From: Turritopsis dohrnii
Taxonomy: Eukaryota > Cnidaria > Hydrozoa > Anthoathecata > Oceaniidae
Assembly (NCBI GenBank): GCA_027922465.2
Contig: BQMF02000042.1
Span: forward strand, 1,240,001-1,304,000
Direction: 5' to 3'
Length of the DNA: 64,000 nucleotides
In this document: positions 10,731-22,400 of the stretch, in pieces
How the letters are laid out: each line of letters begins with the position of its first letter
How positions within the stretch are numbered: the first letter of the stretch is position 1
Position numbers and translations under genes: made by a program
The notes under the pieces: generated by a model
The model's database searches: none
Seen by the model: only the letters and a program-made list of their open reading frames with translations
Told to the model about the DNA's origin: nothing

Positions 10731-13184
10731 ATGTTCATTGAAATTATTTGTGGAATAACGTTACCATTCATCATTTACGTTTTATACACATACCTCGATA
10801 TCATCCTCAAATTGAAAGATTATCCGCCTGGACCATTTCCTTTACCAATTATTGGAAACTTGCATCTGTTAGGCTCCAAACCTTACGTCGACTTGACTAA
10901 CATCGCAGAAATTTACGGTAATGTGTTCAGTATCAGCTTTGGTTCACAGCGTTTTGTGGTCATAAATACTATTGAACCTGCTAAAAATGCATTAGTTACA
11001 AAAGGAAAAGCATTTGCTGGGAGACCTCAAAGTATATACACAATTAGTCTATTATCGAGAGGTCACCAAGGTATGGCATTTGTTGATTATGGTGCACGTA
11101 GCCAGATGCTCAGAAAACATTTCAGTTCGTCGATGAAGATGTACGGTGATGGTCTCGAAAAAATTGATAGTCTTATAATCAATGAAAGTACTAAATTACA
11201 CAGTCGCATGAGAAATGTAAAAGGAGCTGATGTGACTGACATAAAACATCAATTAGGTAAGTTTTCGTGCGTCATATTGCCTGACGTTTAGGTAATAAAC
11301 TATATTGTGTGCCCAGATTACACAACGTTGAAGATATTAAACTTTTTGAGTGTATCTATCTCAAAGGGACATCTAAAAGTGAAATACGAATTTAGAAACA
11401 GAATTAAAACACAAAGCAAACAAATCAGAGTTTTATAACAACTGTGTAACTTTTGAAATTTAGTCCTAAGACATCAAACATTAAGATACAGTAAAGTTCT
11501 TATTTTCGTTTGAAACATGTGAAAGTACAACATATAATACCCTATAGGTAAGGACTTTGTAGGTACTAATTTTCGTCACTTGTCCAAAAATTCGTCATTT
11601 TCGTCCAACGAATAATTTAATTTCTTTATGGCTTGATGTTTGATGTTATTTACTCGATTTCATTATTAACAAAACAAATGGGAAAGTGCTTTGATTTAAA
11701 TTCTTTAAGGCCTGTTTATTTTGGACGTAATGGAACCGGTGAGTGTGAACATAGTCAAAGATGTTTCCAGGGGTGTCGGCTTTAAATAACGTACCTTTAA
11801 ATATAGCCCTGGTTAGATTTCTGAACTATTGTAAGAAATTTGTCTCTATACCTAACCCATTAGGTCCTGACATCTACTATGAGGTGCCATACCTGCTTGG
11901 AGTGATTTCAGTTTGCATCTGGTTTTAAATTATTGGTAAAAGATAAACAAAACCGAAAGTTTTTGAAATGGTCGAAATGTTTTATCGGTTGAAAATATTG
12001 GTCGGTATAAGTTTTCATCGACCCACATTTTTCGTCGGTACAAATTTTCGTCACCTTTCCGAAAATTCGTCGTTTTCGGCCGACGAAGTTTTTATCGATA
12101 CAACTTTTCACACAAAAACTTAACTGTATCAAAATGTAAGCACAAGCCCCATGAAGTTGTCACACATCAGTTATCTTCTATTCAAATAACTTTTTTAATA
12201 GGTTTGGCGATCTTAAATATCATTTCCATGATGACATTTGGAAAACAATACGAATATGAAGATTCGGAATTTAAAGACTTGATACGTTGTGCCGAACTGA
12301 TATTTGAAGGCCTAGCGCATAGTGATGCAGTGGGGTGTCTTCCATGGCTAAGATTTTTGCCTATGTCTGGATTACAGAAACTTAAAAAAGGAATAGCCAT
12401 TAGAGATTCATTGTTAAGTAGAGAACTTCATGAACATAAAAGTACTTACGACTACTCCCACGAGAAAGATCTCCTAGATGGATTGTTGAAAGTTACATCT
12501 GAGGAGAAAACATTGAACAAACTAGGTGTTAGTTCACTAACAGACAGCACGTTGGAGATGATGATTAGTGATGTGTTCATTGGTGGATACGAAACAACTC
12601 TTACAGCATTAAGATGGTTCATTTTATATTTGATCCATTGGCCACAATATCAGGACAAAATATATGAGGAAATCATTGAAGTGATTGGTACTGAAAGATA
12701 CCCTAATTGGACGGATCGAGTTAATCTTCATATTTTTCAAGCGTTTTTCCATGAAACAATGAGAAAGTCATCTTTGGCACCTCTAGGTGTAATGCGCAAG
12801 ACCACAGAAAAGTGTGAACTCAATGGTCACCCTATTCCAGCGGATACGAATGTTATTGTTAATCACTGGAATATTCATCACGATGAAAGGTATTGGAAAG
12901 ATCCCGATGTATTTCGACCAGAAAGATGGCTGGATGATGATGGAAAGCTTGTATCCGTGAAATGTGAGAGTTATCTCCCATTTTCTGCTGGAAGGAGAAT
13001 ATGCATCGGAAAATCCTTAGCTGAACATGAATGCTATCTTTTAATGGCTCGATTGTTGAGAGATTTCAAAATTGAAAGTGATCCAAATGCAGATCTTCCA
13101 AGTTTAGATGGTGTGTTGGGTGTGACGCTATCACCTGTTCCATACAACTGTGTCTTCAAGTGTCGAAACGTCGATGAATTGTAA
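10731..13184 (+). CDS. Cytochrome P450, clan 2-like, paralogue 2 (two coding exons)
   Basis: Tandem duplicate of the P450 at 2739-5641. Exons 10731-11256 and 12202-13184 are joined at the same phase 1 site, by a 945 bp intron, giving 502 residues. It has an N-terminal membrane anchor, the PPGPFPLPIIGN hinge, I-helix GGYETT, ETMR, FRPERW, and FSAGRRICIG with Cys443 as haem ligand, all intact. Exon 2 has exactly the length of its counterpart (983 bp). Identity is uneven. The last ~650 bp of exon 2 and the start of exon 1 are nearly identical in DNA, while the middle (end of exon 1, first ~330 bp of exon 2) carries many replacements in the substrate-recognition region. Function as a microsomal monooxygenase is clear; substrate is unknown. 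A splice-acceptor-like sequence lies about 38 bp before the ATG. Confidence 0.93.
11572..12088. repeat. Direct repeat in the intron of P450 gene 2
   Basis: A block with TTTTCGTCAC, then CCAAAAATTCGTCATTTTCG, near 11572-11613 recurs near 12035-12088 as TTTTCGTCACCTTTCCGAAA, ATTCGTCGTTTTCGGCCGAC. Further TTTTCATCG/TTTTCGTCGG fragments lie between. Probably a decayed transposon with subterminal repeats. Confidence 0.45.
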
Positions 13185-13772
13185 AAAGGTGATTTTCAAT
13201 TTCTTCATACAAGTGCAAAGGCGCAATTGGCAGCCGTTTTACTTGTTACTTTGCAGTACTATTTTTGTAAATACTGACCTATATTCCGTCATAACAACTG
13301 TCGTTTTGCTGCATATTTCTGCAAATCATAACGCCAATATTTGCGATTAGAAGGTGCACATATTCCCGACACATTTAATTTGAAAAGGCTAATTGCATTT
13401 CAGAATTTTAAAAGTCTTCCTCATTGATATGGATTCGGAAATATGTTTTCGTTTCTGATCATGAATGCACGAGCGATCGAAAATGGTTCTTCCGAAAGCT
13501 ATGTTCACATTTCATTTTCATAATTATATGTAGTAACATTATAATAATACTTTTTATTTAGTATCCCCCACGCCCCACTCCACACACCACAAGTAGCAGT
13601 TGAAGAATTTGACAGTCATTTTGTCAGTTTTGACCATTATTTGGCAATTCGGAAATGTTGTATTTTTGAGACTAGAAATACATCGTTGTGTTACGTCCTG
13701 AAGTCTTCAAGCCAAGCGGCTTCTTGTTTTGTTTTAATTAAGCTTAAAGTCACAAAACGCACGAAAGGCTTA

Positions 13773-14480
13773 AGGAGGTTTTCCACTTCAAGAAAATTTT
13801 CCGTGGACAGGAACGGACAGGAAAGGAAAAGCAACTGAGCATGCGCAAACATCACGTGAACGGAAAATTTTCCTTTCCGTTCCGTTCTGATGGAAGTAGA
13901 ATCGAATTCAACTTTTTCTGTTCTTTCCTGACAGAAAACAGGTGATGAATTTTAAGGAGCCAATCAAATGCGTTATTTCAGCTTTTTGTTTACAGTTTTT
14001 AAAAATCACAGTCTGTAGAAAAACTATTCAGATTGTGAGTCGATCAAAGTACTACACAGAAAAACAGAAAAATTATTTTTGATGAACAAAAAACATGCTA
14101 TTTATTTGTGGTGAATTTTTTTTCAAAAGCTCTTCGTATTGTTTCGAGTTCATTCGAAAGGACTGGAAAAAGAACTCATAATCTGGCAACAACTTTTCTT
14201 TTACCAAAAGATAAAATTTGCCTTTTTCTTTCCACTCCATTTTTTCTTCTTTTGTTGGCTAAAATATTTCTCTGAACAAAGTACCACATTTACCACTTTG
14301 TTGTTGTACTTAGATAAATTATATTTTGCAGAGTCAAAATTTAAAATGAAAGAAAAGAAAATTTTCCATTCTGTAAAAAGGTGTGGAAATTAACAACTGA
14401 AAATTTTCCTGTTCTGTCCGCGGAAAATTTTCCTGTCCGTTCCTGTCCGCGGAAAATTTTCTTGAAGTGGAAAACCGCCT
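13773..14480. mobile_element. 708 bp non-autonomous DNA transposon with TTA target duplication
   Basis: The terminal inverted repeat AGGAGGTTTTCCACTTCAAG continues into GAAAATTTTCCGTGGACAGG. It pairs over about 50 bp with the right end, which closes with CTTGAAGTGGAAAACCGCCT. TTA flanks both sides (13770-13772 and 14481-14483). Subterminal copies of GGAAAATTTTCC plus a CCTGTCCGTTCC block are repeated at both ends. A 3 bp TTA/TAA duplication is the PIF/Harbinger pattern, so that superfamily is the best guess. Open frames inside show no transposase similarity. Confidence 0.75.
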
Positions 14481-14483
14481 TTA

Positions 14484-15039
14484 AAAACGCGTATGGTAGG
14501 TAGACATGTGCGTTCTAAAAATGTTGCCAGACTTCATCAACTGAAATTGCTACTGCAAAATTACGAGAAATACTTCGTTATCCACAACCATGAATGGCAA
14601 TACTTGCTTGTTGCACCTTTATACTGTGTAAAAAGCGTCATCATTCAAATTCAAATTCTCTCATTGTACTTTTGATTCTTTATGCTGTTATCAAGATTCC
14701 AGAAATCAGATTATTTTGCAATGAGGGAATAAGGTTGTATCTATCTGCTTTTCACGGGACTTGCGTCAAAATTATAAGAGTCTTTATTGCTCTTATAAGA
14801 AACGTCATAGTTTATGTAGCTTATGTAATGCTATAATATATAATGTGCACCGATAAACGATAACCTACAAAGATAACTAAGAGCTAAATAACTACAAAAA
14901 CATAATATAAACTTAAGAAGTAGCAGATACGTCCATACTTTTCACCCACTTTACCACTCCAATTTTCCTCTGCGTCAAGAATTTTCTGGCTTCTCTAGAT
15001 TCCTAGACACTTACCCAACCGCATAGCACACGCCACAGG
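14484..15039. other. Intergenic, no gene recognised
   Basis: Short frames only. No supported gene or repeat was recognised between the TTA-flanked element and the BEL/Pao remnant. Confidence 0.4.
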
Positions 15040-17000
15040 GAGCAATTATCTCTTCCCACAGTACTACGCGATTCTACGTGGGCGTACTCTTCAAAACGAA
15101 CCTTATTAACAAAATTCTTGTAACACACTATTACACACGTCATACCCCACCATCATCTCCCGGGGCTGCCTTTGTCAGAAGCCCCATCTTCCATTCCCAT
15201 CTAATGGCGTCACTGTGCTGTATTAGAACTGCATCATCTTCTCTCACGTTTCGTCCAGTGACATGAAAAATAGAACCTCACAAAACTTTCTTTGTTGATC
15301 AAACTAACGATTCAGTTACTTTGTTTAACTAAGGCCCTTCTGCTGGGGGGAACTTGCACTCTGTATCGTACTGTATGCTGTACTGCTGAAGTGTGTCGCG
15401 ATTAAATCCTTTAATGGCATCCTTTAAATCTCTCGACGCGCAAATAAGCTGGGATCAGGAGTTACTGTAGATAGTGTTCGGCAATCCTCTGTTGCATGTG
15501 TGCGGCGAGCAACTTTTAAAAAAAACCATTCCTCGAATAGTCCCGGCGAACATCAATGTAAACCGCCATCGTATGAAAGTCACCCCGAGGCTTGTGTGGT
15601 AGAATGGTGGCGATGGATTTCCCATTACCTGCTGACTCAATTCTTTCCGACTTCTTTTGCAGTCAACACAATGAGATATTATTCGTTTCACAAATACTCA
15701 GACACCAGTGATCCAGTACCTAGATCGGATTCTAGCTATTGTTGCTGCGATTCCGTAGTGTTCACTCAATTTAGGCGCGGAGAGGGCAATTTCATAGGAT
15801 AGTCGGCTGTAAGCAGGAAGTAGAATGAAATTTTGCTTATTCCACGTTGCTTCAAACCAACATTCTGTTCGATTACAGTAACGATCAAGTAATCTTTGTA
15901 CCTAGGACAAGCTCTAATGGGTCATAAACGTAGCTGTTCCAGTTCTTGGTTTGCTGATTTATGTCGAAAAGTAAAATGGTCTCCTTCGTTTTCCCATCAC
16001 ATCCCAAGCACCTTTTTTGTTGCGATTGATTTCATATTGGAAATGCCTAAAGATCAACTATCTGACAATCTGTTCCTGGAATACTCGAAAGCATCCAACC
16101 TTTTACTTCCTCCTTCTGCAAGAATCTTATCGATGTCATTTGTTCTTTTGATCGCTTCTTCGATCTCCTTAATATGTTGCTTATACTACTTACAATTTCT
16201 TCCAATAGCAGTGGTGGCAGATGGCTTATTGCCAATGTAGACAGCAGCCATTGCATATGTCTCGGGCCCTCGCTCAACTTAGAGATCTCGCCAAAGATAC
16301 AGATGGGGCATCTTGTCTTGTAAAGATATTTTTATTGCGTGAAACATGTTAGACGAGCCTGTTTTCCCTTTCTTCTTGTAATGTCATATTTTGACCTCCT
16401 GGATGACATTTGCCACATTTACAAGCGCCAAATCTTGGAGAACATTGAACCCCTAACCCTTCGGCGGAGAAAAAATCCTTGAATTGTCCTTGCATATTAC
16501 TTCTTCTCTGACAAAGGCTGCTTGATCGTCTCTATATGCTGGGTATTTTCTTTAGATCACCACTAAATGATTGAAATTTCATGGGCTCTAATCTAACGCC
16601 AGATGAAGAGAGCGACCGCAATTTTCTCGTTTTCATAAATACTTGAGAATCCGTGCGAACCTTAGTGTAACTTTCCCATATAGTAACAAGTTGTCGCGTC
16701 TCGGGCAATTTCTTCTTTTTCTCTCAAAATCAGAGTATATTCTCGGTGGGCGGTGTCATACCGCTTCACACTGTATTCCATAGTATTCATCATTTCTTCT
16801 ATTGCCTTTGTCTTCTCTTCTGTACCGTCGCTCAGGTTGACTTCTACTAGAAGCGAAGAAAGCGTCTTTATGATGTCTATTTATCTGGAATGTTCCGCAT
16901 TCCTTGGTATGCGAAAATAATGTTCTTTTCCCTGTTGCCTTCATTTTCATTGACCGTAATGTGCAGATATTGCTTGTATTGTCATTGACGAAGAGTAATA
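15040..17000 (-). pseudogene. Decayed BEL/Pao LTR retrotransposon polyprotein
   Basis: Read on the minus strand in shifting frames, the expected BEL/Pao order appears. A gag-like segment at about 16900-16560 contains LEPMKFQSFSGD (the DUF1759 type). A cysteine cluster at about 16480-16370 contains GLGVQCSP and CKCGKCHPGG. RT-distal remnants at about 16220-15960 contain DIDKILAEGG and KVLGM. The integrase zinc region at about 15800-15600 contains HYGIAATIARIRSRYWI and then HCVDCKRSRKELSQQ. The integrase core follows at about 15570-15370 (AVYIDV, then ASRDLKDAIKGFNRDTLQQY), and the integrase C-terminal domain at about 15270-15080 (DDAVLIQ, RWEWKMG). Internal stops and frameshifts break every domain, and most of the RT is missing. 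No LTRs were recognised. It is an old, inactive copy. Confidence 0.8.
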
Positions 17001-17044
17001 ATAATAAGTCCTTAGATGTTCAATAACCTCGACTTTTGTTCCTA

Positions 17045-17214
17045 GTAAATCTTTGCATATGAAAATTTAGCGGAATTTGTTTTTGCGGATGACCAATATT
17101 CATTCATTTTTGCGGAATTTATTTTTGCGGATTTCGCTCAAATCCATAAATCTTCCTTTCCAAAAAAAAGTTCCGTACAAATTTCTTCCGCAAACAATTT
17201 CTTCCCTTAAGGTA
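17045..17214. repeat. GCGGAATTT-type short repeat cluster
   Basis: Imperfect copies of TTTTGCGGAATTT appear in both orientations, ending TTTCTTCCCTTAAGGTA. That terminus matches the right end of the hairpin element at 60953-61223, so this is probably a divergent relative of the same family. Confidence 0.5.
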
Positions 17215-17388
17215 GGCTTTGCAGCGAACTTCTCACGTTTGATGGACAACCCATAACAAGAGTTGTTTTTTTTTCAATTCTAAAATAGTTTTATTTGATT
17301 AGTAAGTTTATATACCAAAATTAATTTCTATGTCTCTTCTCAACACGACCTGCACTTCTCCTCCTCCTGTTATTGTTATCTCTCTCAT

Positions 17389-17510
17389 ACCTTAAGTGTA
17401 TTTAAATTCGCGCGGTACTCATTTTCGCGCGGACTTAAAATTTGCGCATTTTAAATTCGCGCACCCTAATTAGATATATTCGCGCGGACTTAAATTCGCG
17501 CACCTTATGG
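17389..17510. repeat. CGCGCGGACTTAAATT minisatellite-like repeat
   Basis: Three to four imperfect copies of CGCGCGGACTTAAATT and TTTAAATTCGCGCACC lie between TACCTTAAGTG at the left and CACCTTATGG at the right. It lies just downstream (minus-strand sense) of the pogo-like transposase remnant and could be part of its terminal region. Confidence 0.45.
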
Positions 17511-17617
17511 AAGATAAAAAGCTGTAGATTAAACAATGACAAGGGCATAAAAGGGAGAAAGAGAAGAAGTACTTTCCTTTTTTACGTAAATATTATCAAT
17601 TCTCATAGAATTTACAT

Positions 17618-18715
17618 TTATTCAACGACTATTTCCAATTCCATGAAGGGGTTTCCATTTTTAGGTGCTGCATCAAGTTTCAAAAAGTTGGTTATTCCGG
17701 CACAATCCCAACCTTTTGTGACAATGGACTTTTGGTTTTGCATGTAGTCGTAGAAAGATGTAATCCACTTAGCATAATGTGGCTTTAAAATGCTCAATTT
17801 CGAATCTAATTTTACTTCTTCTGGTTTTATTCCACTTTGTATCTGTTTCTTTACTTCTTCCGTGACCCATATTGATGTGTACGTCGTTGTAAGTGCGCTT
17901 CGCTTACTCTTTTCTTTACTGCGCCCGTCCACTGCCCTTTGAATACATCTGCGACAAGCAACCACTTGATTCTTCCGTAATTCGTTTATTTTCTTGCTAA
18001 CATAAGGCAAGATGATTTTGTTAATCATTTTGCTTCATTAGACCAATAGTTTGGTGTGTGTGTGACTTGAAACCCTTCGGGGAATGTATAGCTTGGGTGG
18101 CCTTTTTTTGTCTTCCCTTGATATATAAGTTGCATCGGAAGAAATTCTCCTGACATGCTGATTCCAAAAGTAACGGTTATTTGACGATAATCTGTTAGTA
18201 ACCGGAACAAATTGATCTCCCTTCTTGGCAAGAGTGGAAGTTGGGGTCAAGTAAAACTTCAATGGCGTTTGATCAATGTTGATTACCAAATCGTGAGGAA
18301 TTCGATATGCATTGATGTTCTTCCCTATGGCTGAATGGAAGGTAAAACCAATTTCTTGAATTAATCCAGGGGCAACAGGCTGCTAAGCTATTCTTGATCG
18401 TCACTTTACGTAACCCAACCTTCAAAAAATAGATTGTGCCCACGACTGGTGTAGCTCAATTGATCCTCTGTTCTTTTTAAGCAACGTGTAACCGTGTGTT
18501 TGGAGCAAGCCTTTTGTATGGAAATCGTTACATCGTATATTACCGCAAGACCCGAAGCTCGTATGCTTTCAACCATGTTCATAACTTTTTTGTCAACTTC
18601 TCCAGGAATCAATGGTTCAGCACTACGAGGTTGTTTCGGTAAACAGTCTAGATCTTCATTTTTAAGCCTTCTCCTTTTGATATCTTTTTACAATAAAAAT
18701 TCTTCGCACTGTTGA
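17618..18715 (-). pseudogene. Broken pogo/Tigger-like (DDE_1) transposase
   Basis: Minus-strand segments in different frames together resemble a Tc1/mariner-superfamily pogo-like transposase. Around 18630-18500 is PGEVDKKVMNMVESIRASGL. Around 18289-18200 is VINIDQTPLKFYLTPTSTLA, with the first catalytic Asp. Around 18190-18030 is TFGISMSGEFLPMQLIYQGK and the following FPEGFQVTHTPNYWSNEAK. From 18028 to 17618 it runs from INKIILPYVSKKI through QIQSGIKPEEVKLDSKL to a C-terminal GWDCAGI. Frameshifts separate the segments, and part of the core between the catalytic residues is missing or scrambled, so it is inactive. Confidence 0.78.
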
Positions 18716-18832
18716 TTCGTACTGTTGATTCGGGGACTATGGATCTATGAGCTATGGATTATGGATTATGGAGGTAAACTTCGTGCTGTGTGGTGCGAGA
18801 AACAAAATATAGAAGATCACCTCTTCCACAAG

Positions 18833-18994
18833 GCGGTTTAGAAATTCCAATTACATTACAGATTATAGAAAAGACGCTCTCCAAAAGGTGTTCGAAAAGA
18901 TGAAAGAGTTTGTAGGGAAGGTTTACATGGAGCCGGGGAAGATAACGACCATTAACCCTGATGAAGATGACATTGACGAACGTTTTGAATTTTG
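18833..18994 (+). CDS. Short unassigned reading frame with acidic C-terminus
   Basis: An open stretch without its own upstream ATG runs to a TGA at about 18994. It includes a lysine-rich segment (DYRKDALQKVFEKMKEFVGK) and a strongly acidic tail (NPDEDDIDERFEF). The composition is protein-like and stands out from the AT-rich surroundings. It could be the last exon of an unrecognised gene or the C-terminus of a mobile-element protein. I do not recognise the family. Confidence 0.25.
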
Positions 18995-19234
18995 ATTACT
19001 GTTCTATGCCGCTTTATAAATAAAAAATATGATGGACTTCTTCATTTTTCCATTTGACCTTTTCAGAACCTTGATTTCAATTAAGTAAAGGTTTTTTCGC
19101 TCACTTGATGCACGAACGTAAAACAATAAGCACAGATGGAGATTGATCAGAGAAAAATTACACGAAGATCATTGCAGATATTTTTACGTCTAATTAAAAA
19201 TGCGTAGAAACTAAGATACAAAAGGACCAGTGGG

Positions 19235-19345
19235 GTGGAGGTTGTTTTGGTTTTTTTTGGAGGGGGGAGGGTCTCTTCTCAAACGATGAGGTTAACTGAG
19301 GGGGGAGGGGGCAACGCAAAGTTGAGGGGGGGAGTCAAAAATCTT
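19235..19345. repeat. G-rich tract
   Basis: Runs of five to seven G separated by short spacers (GGAGGGGGGAGGG, GAGGGGGGAGGGGG, GAGGGGGGG) lie about 140 bp upstream of the NDUFS3 start codon. The plus strand could form G-quadruplexes. Whether this matters for the promoter is unknown. Confidence 0.5.
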
Positions 19346-19478
19346 GAAAAAATGGTTGACGTCATTTGTGAACAATCCCTAAAGTAGTAAGTGGTATCCG
19401 GATGATGTTGGCGCTATTTTGGCACCCTATGTGGTTCAAACTTAATTGGCGCACTGTTCCATTCTTATCAAATTCAAG

Positions 19479-22400
19479 ATGGCGTTTGCAGTAAGGTTTA
19501 TGGCTAATGCAGGTCGTGGGTTAATACGAAACCCTGTTATTTGTGGAAATATCGCTAAGAAAACCAGAAGAGGTGTGCTTTAGTTATTGTTAAAATCTAA
19601 TTATTTGAATCCAGAAAAATAAGTGAAATCAGAGAAGCGGAGAATAGTAGCCAAATAAAGCCGCCCAAACAAAGCAAAATATCATATCTATCATTTTGCA
19701 AATGGAGGCAGTGCCAGTGTGCAGTGTATCCGCAGGCGGCATCCAATCCAATGTTTAAAATGATTCTGCATAAACAAATTTTGTCACAAGATGCTCATAA
19801 TTTCACAGAGTCTGCAAATACATTTTGAAGAAACTTTTTGGGGCTTTTAAATTTAGTGTCGGAAAAATTTACATAGCTGCCACAGATTTGCATTAATTTC
19901 TTATAATTTGAAATTCACTTGTTGTAAGCATGTCTGCGCAAAATCACATAGAGACGAGAGACACTTTCTTCACAATTATATAAAAGAATGTGGCATGTTT
20001 TGTTTTATCATCACCACGGACGGGAGAATCATCAGTAGTTAGGAACAACTTCCACAGTCAGAGAAAACAGCTACATGCAGGATCCCGTAAATGCGGGGTC
20101 TATATCACAAATGTGGCATCCATTGCAACCTCATGATGTGGACGAACGTGGTAAATATGATATCCATGATTGAACTGTTAATCTAATCAGATATATACTG
20201 CAACGAAGTACAAAGAAAAGAAATATAATAACAAACACGTGCTGAAAACAGCCAACAATGAAATCAGATTGGCTAATCAGACATGTGGGCCGGATAAATA
20301 GTTTCCGAATATGCCTCGCTAATCCTTTAAGAAAGAACATTGGGTCAAATCTAAGAAACATTGGATAAGCTCCATAGCTTAATTAGAAGTTGTTCCTAAC
20401 TGACTATTGCATTACATTCCCAATTGAACACGAGGTTTTTGGGGCCTGCAATACAGGAAATGGGATGTCAAAAAATTTTGGGCTAAATTTTTGGGGTATA
20501 TAATGCGGATATGACGTCATCAAAATTTGATCTACAATGTCTCAGTAACGGTTGATCGTAGCGAAATAATCCCATACACTTTTTTGTTCAGAATTTCAAG
20601 CTCTATAACATGGGTACCTTCTTGAATCATGATTTCGTAATTTAATTTTTTGTCACAGGATAGCCTGATTTGAAACATCGTTTTCGAAGTTACAGCGGTA
20701 AAAAATTTTAGCCGGAATAATATATAGTAATTTTAATAATGTTATGACTTTTTTATGCCTCAATTTTTTTTTCAGATGCGTTTCAATTTCGGCAAGCCTT
20801 AGGAATTTCATTGCTGCAAAAAGTAAAAACAGTGAGATTAGCCAGTACAGCTGTTTCAACACAAGGTTTGTTGTTTATAAATAATTGTTTTTATAACCAA
20901 TTTAATCTGACTTCTCCTAAAAATCGAAAACATAATATACATTTTCAGGCCTGGTTGTAAGAAAATTAGCAGGCGTGTGGTCATTGGACGTCTTTATTAG
21001 TTATGGCGTGCGCTCGTGTACATTTTTCACAGATGTTTGATCAATTTTTTCCAGTTAAGACCAACAATCTTCATTCTGCTTGATAATCAAGTCAAATTTG
21101 AAATGTGTCATATGTAAAAATAATGAGATTTCCACAAAGAATGAATTTGATCAAATAAAACACTAAAGATTCGTAAAATCTTAGCTATAAAGATTACTTT
21201 GACCGTAAATAAAATTTATTCAAACATTAATAAAGAGGAAAAATAAAACCTGAAAATAAAAAATTTGTATTACTCTCAATCGTTTTGGTTTGAAGTTCAA
21301 ATGGTTTTTGAATTAAATTAAAGACGTTTCCGTTCCATTAACTCGTCGCCACCTGGCTGGCTATTTTTTAAAATAAAAGATTTTTTTCGAAACTGCAATC
21401 TTGCGCATATTTTTGTAACTTAAAAGAAAGTTAAAAAGAAAGAGAAAACTACATAATACAAATACATAATAAAATCGCACGCACCAAACTCCTTTTTCAT
21501 TCCTCAGCGGATTTCGTTGAGTAGACTTGTTTTCTACTACCAAACGAATAAAATTTGTGAGCTTTGATTTTTAATTCAAAGCCACAACCGTATTCCAAAC
21601 CGATCGGAGACCTCACTTCTGAAATGTAGCAAAGTGTCGTGCTGTTATTTTAAATTTTAATCATAGCACATGAACAATTTCCGAAGCAAAACTTTCAACA
21701 TTCTTGGTCAGATTTTTGTTGACTTTTAAATAACATTTTGTTATCACACTTGTCATTACAAGCCATGCGTGCGATTGCCACACACATAAATAAATCTTAG
21801 CGTGTGTGGAGGCGTGCACGTGCGATCGTACACCTCTTATGACCAGGCCTGCATTTTTGTTATGATTGCAGATTGAGTTCCTAGCTTTTAAAATATGATA
21901 TAAAAAGTATATTCCTTCTATATATGTCCCAATGCTTGACATTGCTTGATTTTGTTTTGTAGATAAATCTTTATTATTGATCCATATTATATGATTCTTT
22001 GATTTGGATGAGATGAAAAACCAAAAGTTAATATTGAAATTTAATTTAATTTAAATGTTGCTGAATGTAAGCGAAACAGATGGAAAATTTTGTAATAAAA
22101 GTGAAAATCCATACAGGGTACTTATAGCTCATTCTACATCACTGGGACAACCCTGGTTGAAATCCTGGCTAGGATCCTACAGGATCCTATGCAAGATCTT
22201 ACAGGATCCTATGTAAGATCTTACAGGATCCTGTAAGATCCTTAAGATCCTGCAAAGGATCCTGTAAGATCCTACGTAGGATCCTGTAAGATCTTGCATA
22301 GAATCCTGTAGGATCTTACATAGGATCTTCGTTTTCCGAGAGTTGATTTGAAGTGTTCAAAACACAGTATGGACTTTGAGTGGAGAAAGATCTAACTTAT

